Part shown: in pieces, positions 27,009 through 36,352 of the stretch
Layout of the letters: every line of letters begins with the position of its first letter
Position numbering within the stretch: position 1 is the first letter of the stretch
Source: Runella limosa DSM 17973
GTDB taxonomy: Bacteria; Bacteroidota; Bacteroidia; Cytophagales; Spirosomataceae
Direction of reading: 5' to 3'
Assembly (NCBI RefSeq): GCF_000482465.1
Contig: NZ_KI519424.1
Location: forward strand, 91,201 to 155,200
Length of the DNA: 64,000 nt
Notes under the pieces: model-generated
Databases searched by the model: none
Seen by the model: only the letters and a program-made list of their open reading frames with translations
What the model was told of the DNA's origin: nothing
Made by a program: the position numbers and the translations under genes

Positions 27009-27087
27009 AGGTGATAGGCGATTTGGTTGTTTTTCCTGTATGTATATTAACGTACCAATTTAATCGAAAGTTTTACATAAATCAAAA

Positions 27088-27852
27088 ATGCTTAACGACT
27101 GGCAATTAGGTGGCAAATGCGCCCTCGTAACGGGCGGAACCAAGGGCATCGGACGCGCCACCGTTCAAACTCTCCTTAAAATGGGCGCTGAGGTCTTGCT
27201 CGTAGCTCGAAACGCAGAGGAAGTAGCCCAACAAGTTGGTGATTACCAAGACCAAGGATTTCCCGTCACGGGTCTCGCACTGGATTTGGGAAACACAGAG
27301 GCCATCGAATCGCTTGGCCAATTTGTTCAAACCCATTGGAAAAAACTCGATATTCTAATCAACAACGTAGGTACAAACATTCGTAAACCTACCGACTCGT
27401 ACTCCTACGACGAATACGACCATATCCTAAACACCAATCTCCGTTCGGCCTTTCTGCTTACCCAAGCCTTGTATCCTGCAATGCAATTGGCCAAAGGCTG
27501 TGTTGTTAACGTTACTTCAGTGGCGGGATTAACCTCCTTACGTAGCGGTTCGATTTACGGAATGACCAAAGGTGCATTGAACCAACTAACCAGAAATTTG
27601 GCCTGTGAATGGGCCAAAGACCATATTCGGGTCAATGCCGTAGCGCCTTGGTACATTGCCACGCCACTAACGGAGTCGGTTTTATCTAATCCAGAGGCAT
27701 TAAGCGACATTTTACGCCGAACGCCCATGCAGCGAGTAGGCCAACCCGAAGAAGTAGCCAATGCCATCGTTTTTTTATGTCTTCCTGCCGCTAGTTATAT
27801 TAGTGGACAGATAATAGCCGTTGACGGTGGTTTTACAGTATATGGTTTTTAA
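27088..27852 (+). CDS. SDR-family oxidoreductase
   Basis: The 254-residue short-chain dehydrogenase has the NAD(P) motif [12 protein letters not shown] (residues about 15-26), NNVG near 92, catalytic Ser in NVTSVAG near 141 and the YGMTKGAL block (Tyr about 155, Lys about 159), and ends in [16 protein letters not shown]. Its closest look-alikes are tropinone-reductase-like and 3-oxoacyl reductases. It precedes a sugar transporter and a sugar kinase on the same strand, so a sugar or polyol dehydrogenase is plausible. Confidence 0.86.
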   Translation: MLNDWQLGGKCALVTGGTKGIGRATVQTLLKMGAEVLLVARNAEEVAQQVGDYQDQGFPVTGLALDLGNTEAIESLGQFVQTHWKKLDILINNVGTNIRKPTDSYSYDEYDHILNTNLRSAFLLTQALYPAMQLAKGCVVNVTSVAGLTSLRSGSIYGMTKGALNQLTRNLACEWAKDHIRVNAVAPWYIATPLTESVLSNPEALSDILRRTPMQRVGQPEEVANAIVFLCLPAASYISGQIIAVDGGFTVYGF

Positions 27853-27972
27853 CAGCATTCTAGTTTTACCATTTTTTAAAATAATTTAAAAATAACTTAA
27901 CATAAATTTTTAATCCCGCGTTTTTTTTCATTTTTTCGGGACTGAATTTACCTTCTAAACCTCCTATTTCTC

Positions 27973-29193
27973 ATGTCAAAACAAAATCAAAGCTACGTTG
28001 GCCCACTGATTATCATTGGTTTATTGTTTTTTGTATTCGGGTTTGTTACTTGGGTAAACGGTACACTCATCACCTTCTTCAAGAAAGCCTTTAGCTTGGA
28101 TAACACCAGCTCTTACCTTGTTACCTTCGCCTTTTTCATTTCTTATACGTTGATGGCAATTCCTTCGTCGGAAGTGTTGAAACGTACAGGTTTCAAAAAT
28201 GGAATGTCATTGGGGCTTGCCATCATGGCCGTTGGTACCGCTATTTTTATTCCTGCGGCACAAATCGCCTCGTACCCACTATTTTTGGTCGGTTTATTTA
28301 CCATTGGTATAGGCTTGACATTGCTCCAAACGGCTTCAAACCCTTATGCAACGATTCTAGGCCCGCGTGAAAGTGCCGCCCAACGCATCAGTTTCTTGGG
28401 AATTGCCAACAAACTTGCGGGTATCATTAGCCAATGGACCTTTGGTGGGTTGCTTTTAGCAGGTGGCGCCGCCGCCGCACCAACCGATGAACTCCAAAAA
28501 GTAGAAGTGCCGTACATGATTCTTACGGCCGTGCTTGTGGTGTTGGCGGTTGTCATCAAAATGTCAAAAGGTCTTCCAGAAGTGAGCGAAGAACAAGAAG
28601 ACGAAGGAGGAAAAACGGCGACCGCCAAGCACAACAGTGTTTTTGCATTTCCTAACCTAGTTTTAGGGGTCATTGCCTTGTTTTGCTACGTAGGTGCCGA
28701 AGTAATTGCAGGTGATACCATCATTAGCTATGGCGTTTCGCTTGGCTTTCCCGAAAGCGAAGCAAGTACCTTTGGAACTTACACCCTTTGGCTCATGCTT
28801 GCGGCCTACGGTCTTGGCATTGTGCTGATTCCTAAATACGTTTCTCAGGGTACATGTTTGAAAGTATCGGCCATTTTGGGACTCATCGTGACAGTATTGG
28901 CCATCATGACCACAGGATTTACGTCTGTCATTTGCATCGCCATATTAGGTTTTGCCAACGCCCTTGTTTGGCCTGCCATGTGGCCACTTGCGTTGGATGG
29001 CCTTGGCAAATTTACCAAAATCGGTTCAGCCTTATTGATCATGGGTATCTCAGGAGGTGCCATCCTACCGCTTGTTTACGGAAAATTAGCCGATTCAATT
29101 CACAGCACACAGCAAGCTTACTGGATGCTTTTACCGCTCTACGCTTTTCTTTTGTATTATTCATTGATTGGTTACAAAAAACGTAGCTGGTAA
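27973..29193 (+). CDS. FucP-like sugar MFS transporter
   Basis: The 406-residue protein has about twelve transmembrane spans. The first, FFVFGFVTWVNGTLITFFKKAF, is typical of the fucose/glucose-galactose:H+ symporter branch. A charged cytoplasmic loop (VSEEQEDEGGK, near residue 205) separates the two halves. It sits 23 bp upstream of a GHMP sugar kinase, so the pair probably imports and phosphorylates one monosaccharide. Confidence 0.88.
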   Translation: MSKQNQSYVGPLIIIGLLFFVFGFVTWVNGTLITFFKKAFSLDNTSSYLVTFAFFISYTLMAIPSSEVLKRTGFKNGMSLGLAIMAVGTAIFIPAAQIASYPLFLVGLFTIGIGLTLLQTASNPYATILGPRESAAQRISFLGIANKLAGIISQWTFGGLLLAGGAAAAPTDELQKVEVPYMILTAVLVVLAVVIKMSKGLPEVSEEQEDEGGKTATAKHNSVFAFPNLVLGVIALFCYVGAEVIAGDTIISYGVSLGFPESEASTFGTYTLWLMLAAYGLGIVLIPKYVSQGTCLKVSAILGLIVTVLAIMTTGFTSVICIAILGFANALVWPAMWPLALDGLGKFTKIGSALLIMGISGGAILPLVYGKLADSIHSTQQAYWMLLPLYAFLLYYSLIGYKKRSW

Positions 29194-29216
29194 TTCCCCA
29201 TTAAACATTTACGATT

Positions 29217-30299
29217 TTGAAAATATCAACACCAGGCCGAATTTGCTTATTTGGGGAACACCAAGATTACCTTGGGTTGCCCGTTGTGGCAGCGGCGATT
29301 TCAAGACGAATAAGCATTGAGGGGGGCAAAAGCAATGACGATATGGTTCGCCTGCACCTCCCTGATTTGAAAGAAGAAGAGGCTTTTTTACTGGAAGAGC
29401 CTCTTCCTTACGTAAAAGAACGTGATTATTTTAGAAGTACCATCAACGTGCTTCGCCGCCGTGGTTTTGTCTTTGGACAAGGTTTTGAAGTGAATATTCA
29501 CGGCAATATTCCCATCAATTCGGGCACCTCAAGTTCGTCGGCTTTGATTGTGACGTGGGCCAACTTTTTGACCCGATTGGCCGACAATCCGAAGGAGTTG
29601 TCCTCAAAAGAACTGGGCGAAATCGCCAACGAAGCCGAAGTGTTAGAGTTTGGCGAACCTGGTGGAATGATGGATCATTATTCGACCGCAATCGGAAATG
29701 TTATTTATTTAGAATCAGTTCCAAAAATCCACGTTGAAGGTCTTCAACCCAAATTAGGTGCTTTTGTGCTTGGCGATTCTTTGCAGCCCAAAGATACCCT
29801 AGGGATTTTGGCTCGTTGTCGTTACGGCATGGAAGCCATCATTGCCAAAGTAAAACAAGTTGACCCAACGTTTTCAATCTTCACCACTCCCCTTGCCCAA
29901 GCCGATGATTATAAAGCCCATTTGAGTTTGGATGAATTGGGGTTGTTGAAGGCAAACCTCGAAGACCGTGATATTTTGATTGAGGGAAAACAATTAATGT
30001 TGGCTTCCCAAAACGGTACGGCTCCCGACTTCGACCAACAATTTGGACAATTATTGTACCGCCACTTTGCCAATCTGCGCGACCACAAACGCACCTCTAC
30101 CGACAAGATAAACCGCATGGTAGAAGCTTCCATGAATGCGGGGGCGTTGGGCGGAAAAATCAACGGTTCTGGCGGCGGAGGCTGCATGTTTATGTACGCT
30201 CCCGAAAACCCTGAAGCGGTTGCCGAAGCCATCAAAAGCGAGGGCGGTATCCCTTACATTATCTACATCGACGAAGGCACAAGAATAGAAAAGCAATAA
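29217..30299 (+). CDS. GHMP-family sugar kinase, galactokinase-like
   Basis: The 360-residue kinase has all three GHMP motifs: GRICLFGEHQDYLG (residues 7-20, galactokinase-type substrate loop with Gln in place of the usual Thr), the phosphate loop PINSGTSSSSALI (near 99-111) and GGKINGSGGGGCMF (near 305-318). The start is TTG at 29217, since the protein begins KISTPGRICLFG and no ATG precedes it. It is likely to phosphorylate the sugar imported by the preceding transporter; galactose, fucose or a uronate remain possible. Confidence 0.85.
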   Translation: MKISTPGRICLFGEHQDYLGLPVVAAAISRRISIEGGKSNDDMVRLHLPDLKEEEAFLLEEPLPYVKERDYFRSTINVLRRRGFVFGQGFEVNIHGNIPINSGTSSSSALIVTWANFLTRLADNPKELSSKELGEIANEAEVLEFGEPGGMMDHYSTAIGNVIYLESVPKIHVEGLQPKLGAFVLGDSLQPKDTLGILARCRYGMEAIIAKVKQVDPTFSIFTTPLAQADDYKAHLSLDELGLLKANLEDRDILIEGKQLMLASQNGTAPDFDQQFGQLLYRHFANLRDHKRTSTDKINRMVEASMNAGALGGKINGSGGGGCMFMYAPENPEAVAEAIKSEGGIPYIIYIDEGTRIEKQ

Positions 30300-30312
30300 A
30301 TGAGTAATTTTG

Positions 30313-30373
30313 AGGGAACAGTTGTTTTTTATATTATTTTTAGAAAAGATAAAATAAAACCTAACTGTTCCCT
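30313..30373. repeat. Inverted repeat just upstream of the copper/propeller gene
   Basis: AGGGAACAGTT (30313-30323) and AACTGTTCCCT (30363-30373) are perfect 11-bp complements around an AT-rich 39-nt loop. The right arm ends seven bases before the ATG at 30380. It could be a terminator for the kinase gene or a regulatory site controlling the next gene. Confidence 0.7.
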
Positions 30374-30379
30374 TTCCTC

Positions 30380-33226
30380 ATGTACGCCTCACGCCTCTTA
30401 ATATTTATTTACTGCGCATTCTTTTGCCTCTCCCTTCCTAGTTTTTCTCAAGATTCCGAAAAAATCGATCGTGAATTTACCCTCGAAGCAACCATGCTCG
30501 GGTATTTTGCGCCCGATGGAGCCAAAAATCCAACGCTTCGTGCCAAAAAAGGCGAACGGATTCGACTCAAAATTGTCAATGGGGAATTAATGACCCACGA
30601 CATTGCCCTTGAGAAATTGGCACTTAAAAGCAAAACTATTCTCGACAAAGGAGCAACAGCAACGCTGGTTTTTACCGCCCAAGAAAACGACATTTACTAC
30701 TGCTCCGTCCCTGGACACCGCGCGGCTGGCATGGTGGGAAAATTGGAAGTCTCGGAAAATGACGTAACAGCCAAGGTGGTGACGGGACAAATTCCCCAAA
30801 AAAACGGCCAGCCTCTCAACTTAAATTTTGAAACGGGCACCCTCCAAGATTGGGCTGCCACGGGCGACGCCTTCACCAGCGGCCTCATCTCAGCCGACCC
30901 TTCTCCCCTGCACGAAAAAGAGATGCGCATTGGTTTCGATGGCAAGTTTTTCGTTTCCAGTGGGGGGATTACCAATGCCAAGCAAATCGGCACCCTTACT
31001 TCCGTTCCATTTACGGTTACTCAGCCCTATGCTTCCTTTAAAGTTTCGGGCGGCGCTTTGCAGGATACCCGCGTAGAGATTCGTCAAACGGGGAGCGATG
31101 TGGTTATTTTCTCCATCACAGGACAAGGACGGGCTACGTTGCAACCCGTGGTAGTGGATTTGCAGGCGTACCTCAACAAAGATATTTACATCAAACTCAT
31201 TGATAACGAGACGGGTATTTCACAAATTCCCTACATCCCCCACGACAAATGGGCGCACCTCAATTTTGACGAATTTTTATTCCACAGTACGCGCCCCGAA
31301 TTCCCCAATGAATTGAAACAAAGCGACATTGTGATTTTACCACCGCTTGACCCCGTTGTCAACGCTGGCTTGTCGGGGGTAAAAGCCGCCGCTGCCATGA
31401 CGCCACCCCAAGGTTTTAAAGTTTCTTTGGCCGCCGCCGAGCCCGACGTGGTTCGTCCGATTTGTTTTACGATTGATTACCGTGGCCGTTTGTGGGTCGT
31501 GGAAGGCCACACCTATCCCGTTCCTGCCCCTGAAGGACAAGGCCGCGACCGAATCCTCATTTTGGAAGACACCAACGGCGACGGGACGCTCGATAGCCGC
31601 AAAGTGTTTATGGAAGGACTCAACCTCGTCAGCGGCATCGAAGTAGGCATGGGTGGTGTCTGGCTGGGTGCAGCGCCTTATTTACTTTTCGTTCCCGCTG
31701 ATTTTAAAAATGACAAACCCGCAGGGCCTGTCCAAAAATTGTTAGATGGCTGGGGAATGCAAGATACCCACGAAACCCTCAACAGCCTCCGCTGGGGGCC
31801 TGATGGCTGGCTCTACGGAACACACGGCGTTTTTACACATTCAAACGTAGGAAAGCCAGGTGCTCCCGACTCAGAACGCACCAAAATCAACGCAGGCGTT
31901 TGGCGATATCACCCCACAGCACACACGTTTGAGGTGTTTGCCGAAGGGACAAGCAATCCGTGGGGCATCGACTTCAACGATTATGGCCACGCCTTCATCA
32001 CGGCTTGCGTAATTCCGCACATGTACCACATCATTCACAATGCCCGCTATCAACGCCAAGCGGGAAAACATTTTAACCCTTACACGTACGACGACATCAA
32101 AACGGCGGGCGACCACGTACACTGGATTGGCGAACGTGGCCCGCACGCGGGTAACTTCCGTTCGGGGCCAAAGGGAGGTGGGCACGCCCACGCGGGAGCA
32201 ATGGTTTATTTAGGGCATACGTGGCCTGCTGAGTACCGCAACGATATTTTTATGAACAACATCAACGGCGCGCGCTTTAACCGCGACCATCCTGAGCGCG
32301 CAGGCTCAGGCTACGTTGTTCGTCACCGCGATGATTTTATGGCCATGAATGATACGTGGTCACAGTGGTTGAACTTCAAATACGACGCCAGCGGTTCGGT
32401 TTTTGCCATTGATTGGTACGATAAAAATCAATGTCACAGCTCAAACCCCGACGTTCACGATAAAACAATGGGGCGAATCTTTAAAATCACCCACGAAAAC
32501 GACAAATGGGTTAAAGTAGATTTATCAAAAGCTTCGGACAAAGAGCTGGTCAATTATCAATTACACCCCAACGAATGGTACGTACGACAGGCAAGAACGT
32601 TGCTACAAGAGCGCGGCTCCAACAAAAAAGTCCACAAAGCATTGAAAGAAATCCTTGCTAACAACCCTGACGTCACCCGCAAACTTCGGGCGTTGTGGGC
32701 ATTGCACGTGACCAAGGGATTGACCCAACCAGAAATGATTGCCTTACTTAGTCACGAAAACGAGTACGTACGCAGCTGGACTTTACAATTGATGACGGAA
32801 GGCAAAACCATTTCGGACGAAACGCTTAAACAGTTTATAACCATGGCCAAAAACGATACTTCGCCCTTGGTTCGGTTGTACTTGACCTCTGCTTTGTTAC
32901 GAATTGCTCCCACTCAGCGTTGGGAAGCAGTGGAAGCCCTTGTTCAAAAAACTACTGACAAAGGTGACCATAATATGCCCCTTATGCTCTGGTATGCAGC
33001 CGAGCCGTTGGCAGCGATTGACGCCAAACGCGCCTTAGCGCTCGCCGAAAAATCAGTAATGGACAAGCACTTAGAGTTTATGGTGCGCCGAGTTTCGGCC
33101 TTAAATACCGACGAAAGTCGTTCGTTACTAACCAACTTGAAGAGTCGCCTCGAAAAAGAGCATAACCACCAATCCCACGAAGTCATTATGGCGATTGATG
33201 AAAGCATGAAGAGTGTCAAGAAGTAA
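30380..33226 (+). CDS. Cupredoxin fused to PVC-type dehydrogenase propeller and HEAT repeats
   Basis: The 948-residue secreted protein has a signal peptide (residues 1-23). A plastocyanin/azurin domain follows (about 30-125) with a complete type-1 copper ligand set: His73, Cys108, His113 and Met118. A jelly-roll-like region (about 140-310) leads to a PVC-type membrane-bound dehydrogenase propeller (about 345-710; YRGRLWVVEGHTYP, EDTNGDGTLDSRKVF, LRWGPDGWLYG) and C-terminal HEAT-like repeats (about 735-940). No CxxCH haem motif is present, unlike many relatives, so the cupredoxin may be the electron acceptor. Substrate is unknown; a sugar or alcohol is likely. Confidence 0.82.
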   Translation: MYASRLLIFIYCAFFCLSLPSFSQDSEKIDREFTLEATMLGYFAPDGAKNPTLRAKKGERIRLKIVNGELMTHDIALEKLALKSKTILDKGATATLVFTAQENDIYYCSVPGHRAAGMVGKLEVSENDVTAKVVTGQIPQKNGQPLNLNFETGTLQDWAATGDAFTSGLISADPSPLHEKEMRIGFDGKFFVSSGGITNAKQIGTLTSVPFTVTQPYASFKVSGGALQDTRVEIRQTGSDVVIFSITGQGRATLQPVVVDLQAYLNKDIYIKLIDNETGISQIPYIPHDKWAHLNFDEFLFHSTRPEFPNELKQSDIVILPPLDPVVNAGLSGVKAAAAMTPPQGFKVSLAAAEPDVVRPICFTIDYRGRLWVVEGHTYPVPAPEGQGRDRILILEDTNGDGTLDSRKVFMEGLNLVSGIEVGMGGVWLGAAPYLLFVPADFKNDKPAGPVQKLLDGWGMQDTHETLNSLRWGPDGWLYGTHGVFTHSNVGKPGAPDSERTKINAGVWRYHPTAHTFEVFAEGTSNPWGIDFNDYGHAFITACVIPHMYHIIHNARYQRQAGKHFNPYTYDDIKTAGDHVHWIGERGPHAGNFRSGPKGGGHAHAGAMVYLGHTWPAEYRNDIFMNNINGARFNRDHPERAGSGYVVRHRDDFMAMNDTWSQWLNFKYDASGSVFAIDWYDKNQCHSSNPDVHDKTMGRIFKITHENDKWVKVDLSKASDKELVNYQLHPNEWYVRQARTLLQERGSNKKVHKALKEILANNPDVTRKLRALWALHVTKGLTQPEMIALLSHENEYVRSWTLQLMTEGKTISDETLKQFITMAKNDTSPLVRLYLTSALLRIAPTQRWEAVEALVQKTTDKGDHNMPLMLWYAAEPLAAIDAKRALALAEKSVMDKHLEFMVRRVSALNTDESRSLLTNLKSRLEKEHNHQSHEVIMAIDESMKSVKK

Positions 33227-33251
33227 GGGCAAGGGCTGATTTGAGTCATTG

Positions 33252-33295
33252 AAACGTAGTTGTTAAAGGATATTTTAGCAGCTACGTTTTTTATT
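33252..33295 (+). terminator. Terminator after the copper/propeller gene
   Basis: AAACGTAG (33252-33259) pairs with CTACGTTT (33282-33289), extended by a few further pairs inside, and is followed by TTTTATTTT. It separates this gene from the six-gene cluster downstream. Confidence 0.7.
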
Positions 33296-33394
33296 TTATA
33301 TTCCAAAAAACATTTTTATTTCGATAGAGTATATATTTTTTGTTTTCAACTTATTTCTTTCGTTTATTGCGTTTCCTAAAAAATCAGGTTTTCT

Positions 33395-34750
33395 ATGAAT
33401 TTTTTAACCGAGGACCAAGTAAGCCAGCTTGCCCCCGACGCCTCTTCCCTCAAAGCGGGGAAAGACTTAGCCAATGAACGCAAATGGTTAAATTATCAAT
33501 CCAACGAGCGGGTGCTGTGGGGGGAAGTGCAAGGAAGTGGAAAAGACCCCTACCGAACCCAAATCGACCTGCAAAATACAGCCTTTAAATGCTCTTGCCC
33601 TAGCCGAAAATTTCCGTGTAAACATGGGTTAGGACTCTTGTTTTTGGTAGCACGCCGCAACGGTGACATCCCTCAGCTCACTACTGAGCCTAGTTGGGTC
33701 AGCGAATGGATCAATAAGCGTTCCGAAAAAGTCGAAGCCAAAATTCAGCCGCCAGTAAGTGAGGAACAAGATTCTGAAAAAACAGATAAACAGGCCAAAG
33801 ACAAGGAAAAGCGCCAAAATGAGCGACTTTTAAAAGTAGAAGCAGGCATTGCCGAACTTGACCTTTGGCTTCGAGACATGGTGAGGGGTGGGTTGTTGAC
33901 GTTGCCCGAAAAAGGAAATGCTTACTTTGAAAAAATGGCCGCCCGCATGGTAGATGCCCAAGCGACGGGGTTTGCCTCATTGGTCAAAGAATTTACCAAA
34001 ATCGATTATTACAAAGGCGACTCGTGGCAACCTCAAGCCCTCGAAATTGCGGCAAAAATACACTTACAAATCGAGGCATTTAGAAACCTTGACCAGCTCC
34101 CTCCGCTTGTACAAGAAGAAGTAAAAAGTCGGGTTGGGTGGAATATGCAACAAAAAGAACTCCTTGAAAACAAAGAAACCGAAACCATTGATGATGAATG
34201 GGTTGTGATTGGCAGACGTACCACCCAAGAAGAGGATATTGTCCTCCAACGAAATTGGCTGTACGGGTCTAATTCCAAGCGTTTTGCGTTGGTGCTCAAT
34301 TTTGCCTACAAAACCGCCGCCATTGAAACCCCGCTTGTTCCAGGCAATACCTCCAAGGCCCGTTTGGTGTTTTACCCAAGCCACAGTCCCTTTCGTGCAT
34401 TGATAAAACATCACTTAGAGAGTAAAACATTTCTTCCTACCTCGCTGGAGGGCGTTGAGAATTGGCAACTTTCCCAAGTGGAATACACCCGTGTCATTGC
34501 CCAAAACCCTTGGGCCGATGACGTCCCTCAATTGGTCGAACAGCTTCAAATAACCAAACACCAAGCGCATTGGTACCTTCAAGACACCACAGGGGCAGTG
34601 ATGCGTCTCCACGATGCCTTTGAAGAAGCCATTATTTGGAAACTATTGGCTTTTACCGCTGGCCACCCTACCACTCTTTTTCTATTGCGGCAGTCCACAT
34701 CGGTTTGGCCCTTGGGCATCGTTCAGAATTTTTCGTATCAGCTATTATAA
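33395..34750 (+). CDS. SWIM zinc-finger protein (YehQ-like), first gene of MoxR/VWA cluster
   Basis: The 451-residue protein carries a SWIM zinc-finger, CSCPSRKFPCKH, with ligands Cys66, Cys68, Cys75 and His77. A charged Lys/Glu linker (about 105-150) and an uncharacterised helical C-terminal region follow. SWIM domains bind nucleic acid or protein. It opens a six-gene plus-strand operon; the DUF5691 gene starts 30 bp after its stop. The same set of partners surrounds E. coli yehQ. Function is unknown. Confidence 0.83.
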   Translation: MNFLTEDQVSQLAPDASSLKAGKDLANERKWLNYQSNERVLWGEVQGSGKDPYRTQIDLQNTAFKCSCPSRKFPCKHGLGLLFLVARRNGDIPQLTTEPSWVSEWINKRSEKVEAKIQPPVSEEQDSEKTDKQAKDKEKRQNERLLKVEAGIAELDLWLRDMVRGGLLTLPEKGNAYFEKMAARMVDAQATGFASLVKEFTKIDYYKGDSWQPQALEIAAKIHLQIEAFRNLDQLPPLVQEEVKSRVGWNMQQKELLENKETETIDDEWVVIGRRTTQEEDIVLQRNWLYGSNSKRFALVLNFAYKTAAIETPLVPGNTSKARLVFYPSHSPFRALIKHHLESKTFLPTSLEGVENWQLSQVEYTRVIAQNPWADDVPQLVEQLQITKHQAHWYLQDTTGAVMRLHDAFEEAIIWKLLAFTAGHPTTLFLLRQSTSVWPLGIVQNFSYQLL

Positions 34751-34780
34751 ACATTAACAGCCTTTTCCATTCATTATCAG

Positions 34781-36352
34781 ATGTTTCATTGGGAATTATT
34801 AAAAAAGACCGCCCTGTTGGGTACCGAAAGGCACCCCTTAGCGCCCGAAGCACTCCCCGCCTCTATTCAAGGAATTTTATCAAAAAGCAATAAAAATGAT
34901 GCTGAAGGTTATTTCCTAAAAGCGGCGGCAGTTCTTTATAATTACAACCGCGCGGGGCAAAATCCCGCCAAAATTACTCTTCCCAATTTGGCTTTGGAGG
35001 ACGCAGAAAATTCGACATACTGTCCGCCCAAAACCGTTGGACTTTGGAAAAAAGTATTGGACTTATCACCTGCTAACCCCTATTTGCTGGAATTACTCCT
35101 TCAAAACTGCCACCAAAAACAATGGGTTTTGACTGATGACTTGCTCGTAAATGCCTTGAATAATACACCCAAGCAACTGCTTCCTCAGCTCCACCTTCTC
35201 CTTGGCGTGAGAGGAAAATGGCTGACACAATTTAATAAATCTTGGCAAATAACGGACGCTTCGCGGAGCATTACGCAATGGGAAGAAGGAAAAATCGCTG
35301 AACGAAAGGCGTATTTGAGCGAACTTCGACTTCAAAACCCTGCCGAGGCGTTGTCACTTTTGGCCCAGGCTTGGCCCAGCGAATCGGCCAAAGACCGAAA
35401 AAGTCTTTTGTCCACGTTGAAAATCGGTTTGTCGGCCAACGATGAACCCTTTTTAGAAGAAATTCACAATGAACTGACCAAAAACCTGACTTCACCCAAA
35501 CCCGTTACCCTTGAGACCATTCACCTCATCAACGAACTACGGCTTTCTATTCAAGGGAGTCGATTCGGCAAAGAGGTAGCCGAGCAAATGACCAAGTGTA
35601 TCACAAAAAAGAAGAGTTTACTGTCCGCAATTGGGTTTTCATCAGCCAATTATCAACTTCAATTACCCGAATCTGAGACTTCGTTTTGGAACGGTGATGA
35701 AATGAACCAACGATTTGGATTTGACAAATTAAGTTCTCAAAAAGGCGTTTCGGACTCCGAATACTGGCTACAATCACTGCTTCGATGGCTACATCCGAGT
35801 CATTTGATCACGTTTTTTGAAGGAAACCTCTCACGATTAGTCGAGTTCTTTGTCAATACTCAAAGCAAAAATGCAACAGCGTATTTGTACGCCTTCAGTG
35901 AGGCAATGGCCTTTGCGTCAGCCGATGAAATCAAAGCATTTTTGAAAGTAACCGCCCAACTGGAAGTACAAAAAACAGGTCTATTGCAACAGTTGCCTTG
36001 GCCCGACCAAGAAGAGCTTTTATTACATCATTTCCAACTTTCGTTTGCGTTGGTAAAAGCCATCACAACGGAAGGTCCGCCGCAAAATTGGTCGTCCCAA
36101 TTTTCAAAAAAGGCGTTGTTTTCGTTAGTGAAAGAGCTTGATGGTTCAAACTATTATTACGTTTTTTCCGACCGAAACTTTTTGAATCAGTTGGGGCGAA
36201 AATTGCACGTCAATTCCAAAGACCTCCTTTACTCGCTTCAAAATGAATTATCTCAAGAATGGCAACGAAATTATTGGAACACCCACGTTGCCGACATTCT
36301 CTTTAAACAATTAGAAATAAAAGAAGAAATCGAACAAATAACAGCACTATGA
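34781..36352 (+). CDS. DUF5691-family protein
   Basis: This 523-residue, largely helical protein has the DUF5691 signature of an N-terminal TALLGTERHPL-type segment (residues about 8-18). Leu/Pro/Trp-rich helices follow, such as LSPANPYLLELLLQNC near 95 and LLGVRGKWLTQFNKSW near 142. No catalytic motif is visible, which suggests a scaffold or adaptor. Its TGA overlaps the ATG of the AAA+ gene (ATGA), indicating translational coupling. The family has no known function. Confidence 0.8.
   Translation: MFHWELLKKTALLGTERHPLAPEALPASIQGILSKSNKNDAEGYFLKAAAVLYNYNRAGQNPAKITLPNLALEDAENSTYCPPKTVGLWKKVLDLSPANPYLLELLLQNCHQKQWVLTDDLLVNALNNTPKQLLPQLHLLLGVRGKWLTQFNKSWQITDASRSITQWEEGKIAERKAYLSELRLQNPAEALSLLAQAWPSESAKDRKSLLSTLKIGLSANDEPFLEEIHNELTKNLTSPKPVTLETIHLINELRLSIQGSRFGKEVAEQMTKCITKKKSLLSAIGFSSANYQLQLPESETSFWNGDEMNQRFGFDKLSSQKGVSDSEYWLQSLLRWLHPSHLITFFEGNLSRLVEFFVNTQSKNATAYLYAFSEAMAFASADEIKAFLKVTAQLEVQKTGLLQQLPWPDQEELLLHHFQLSFALVKAITTEGPPQNWSSQFSKKALFSLVKELDGSNYYYVFSDRNFLNQLGRKLHVNSKDLLYSLQNELSQEWQRNYWNTHVADILFKQLEIKEEIEQITAL

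Noticed and set aside
30380-33226. Cytochrome c domain in the dehydrogenase
   Set aside because: I looked for CxxCH through the whole protein and found none; KNQCHSS is not a haem motif.
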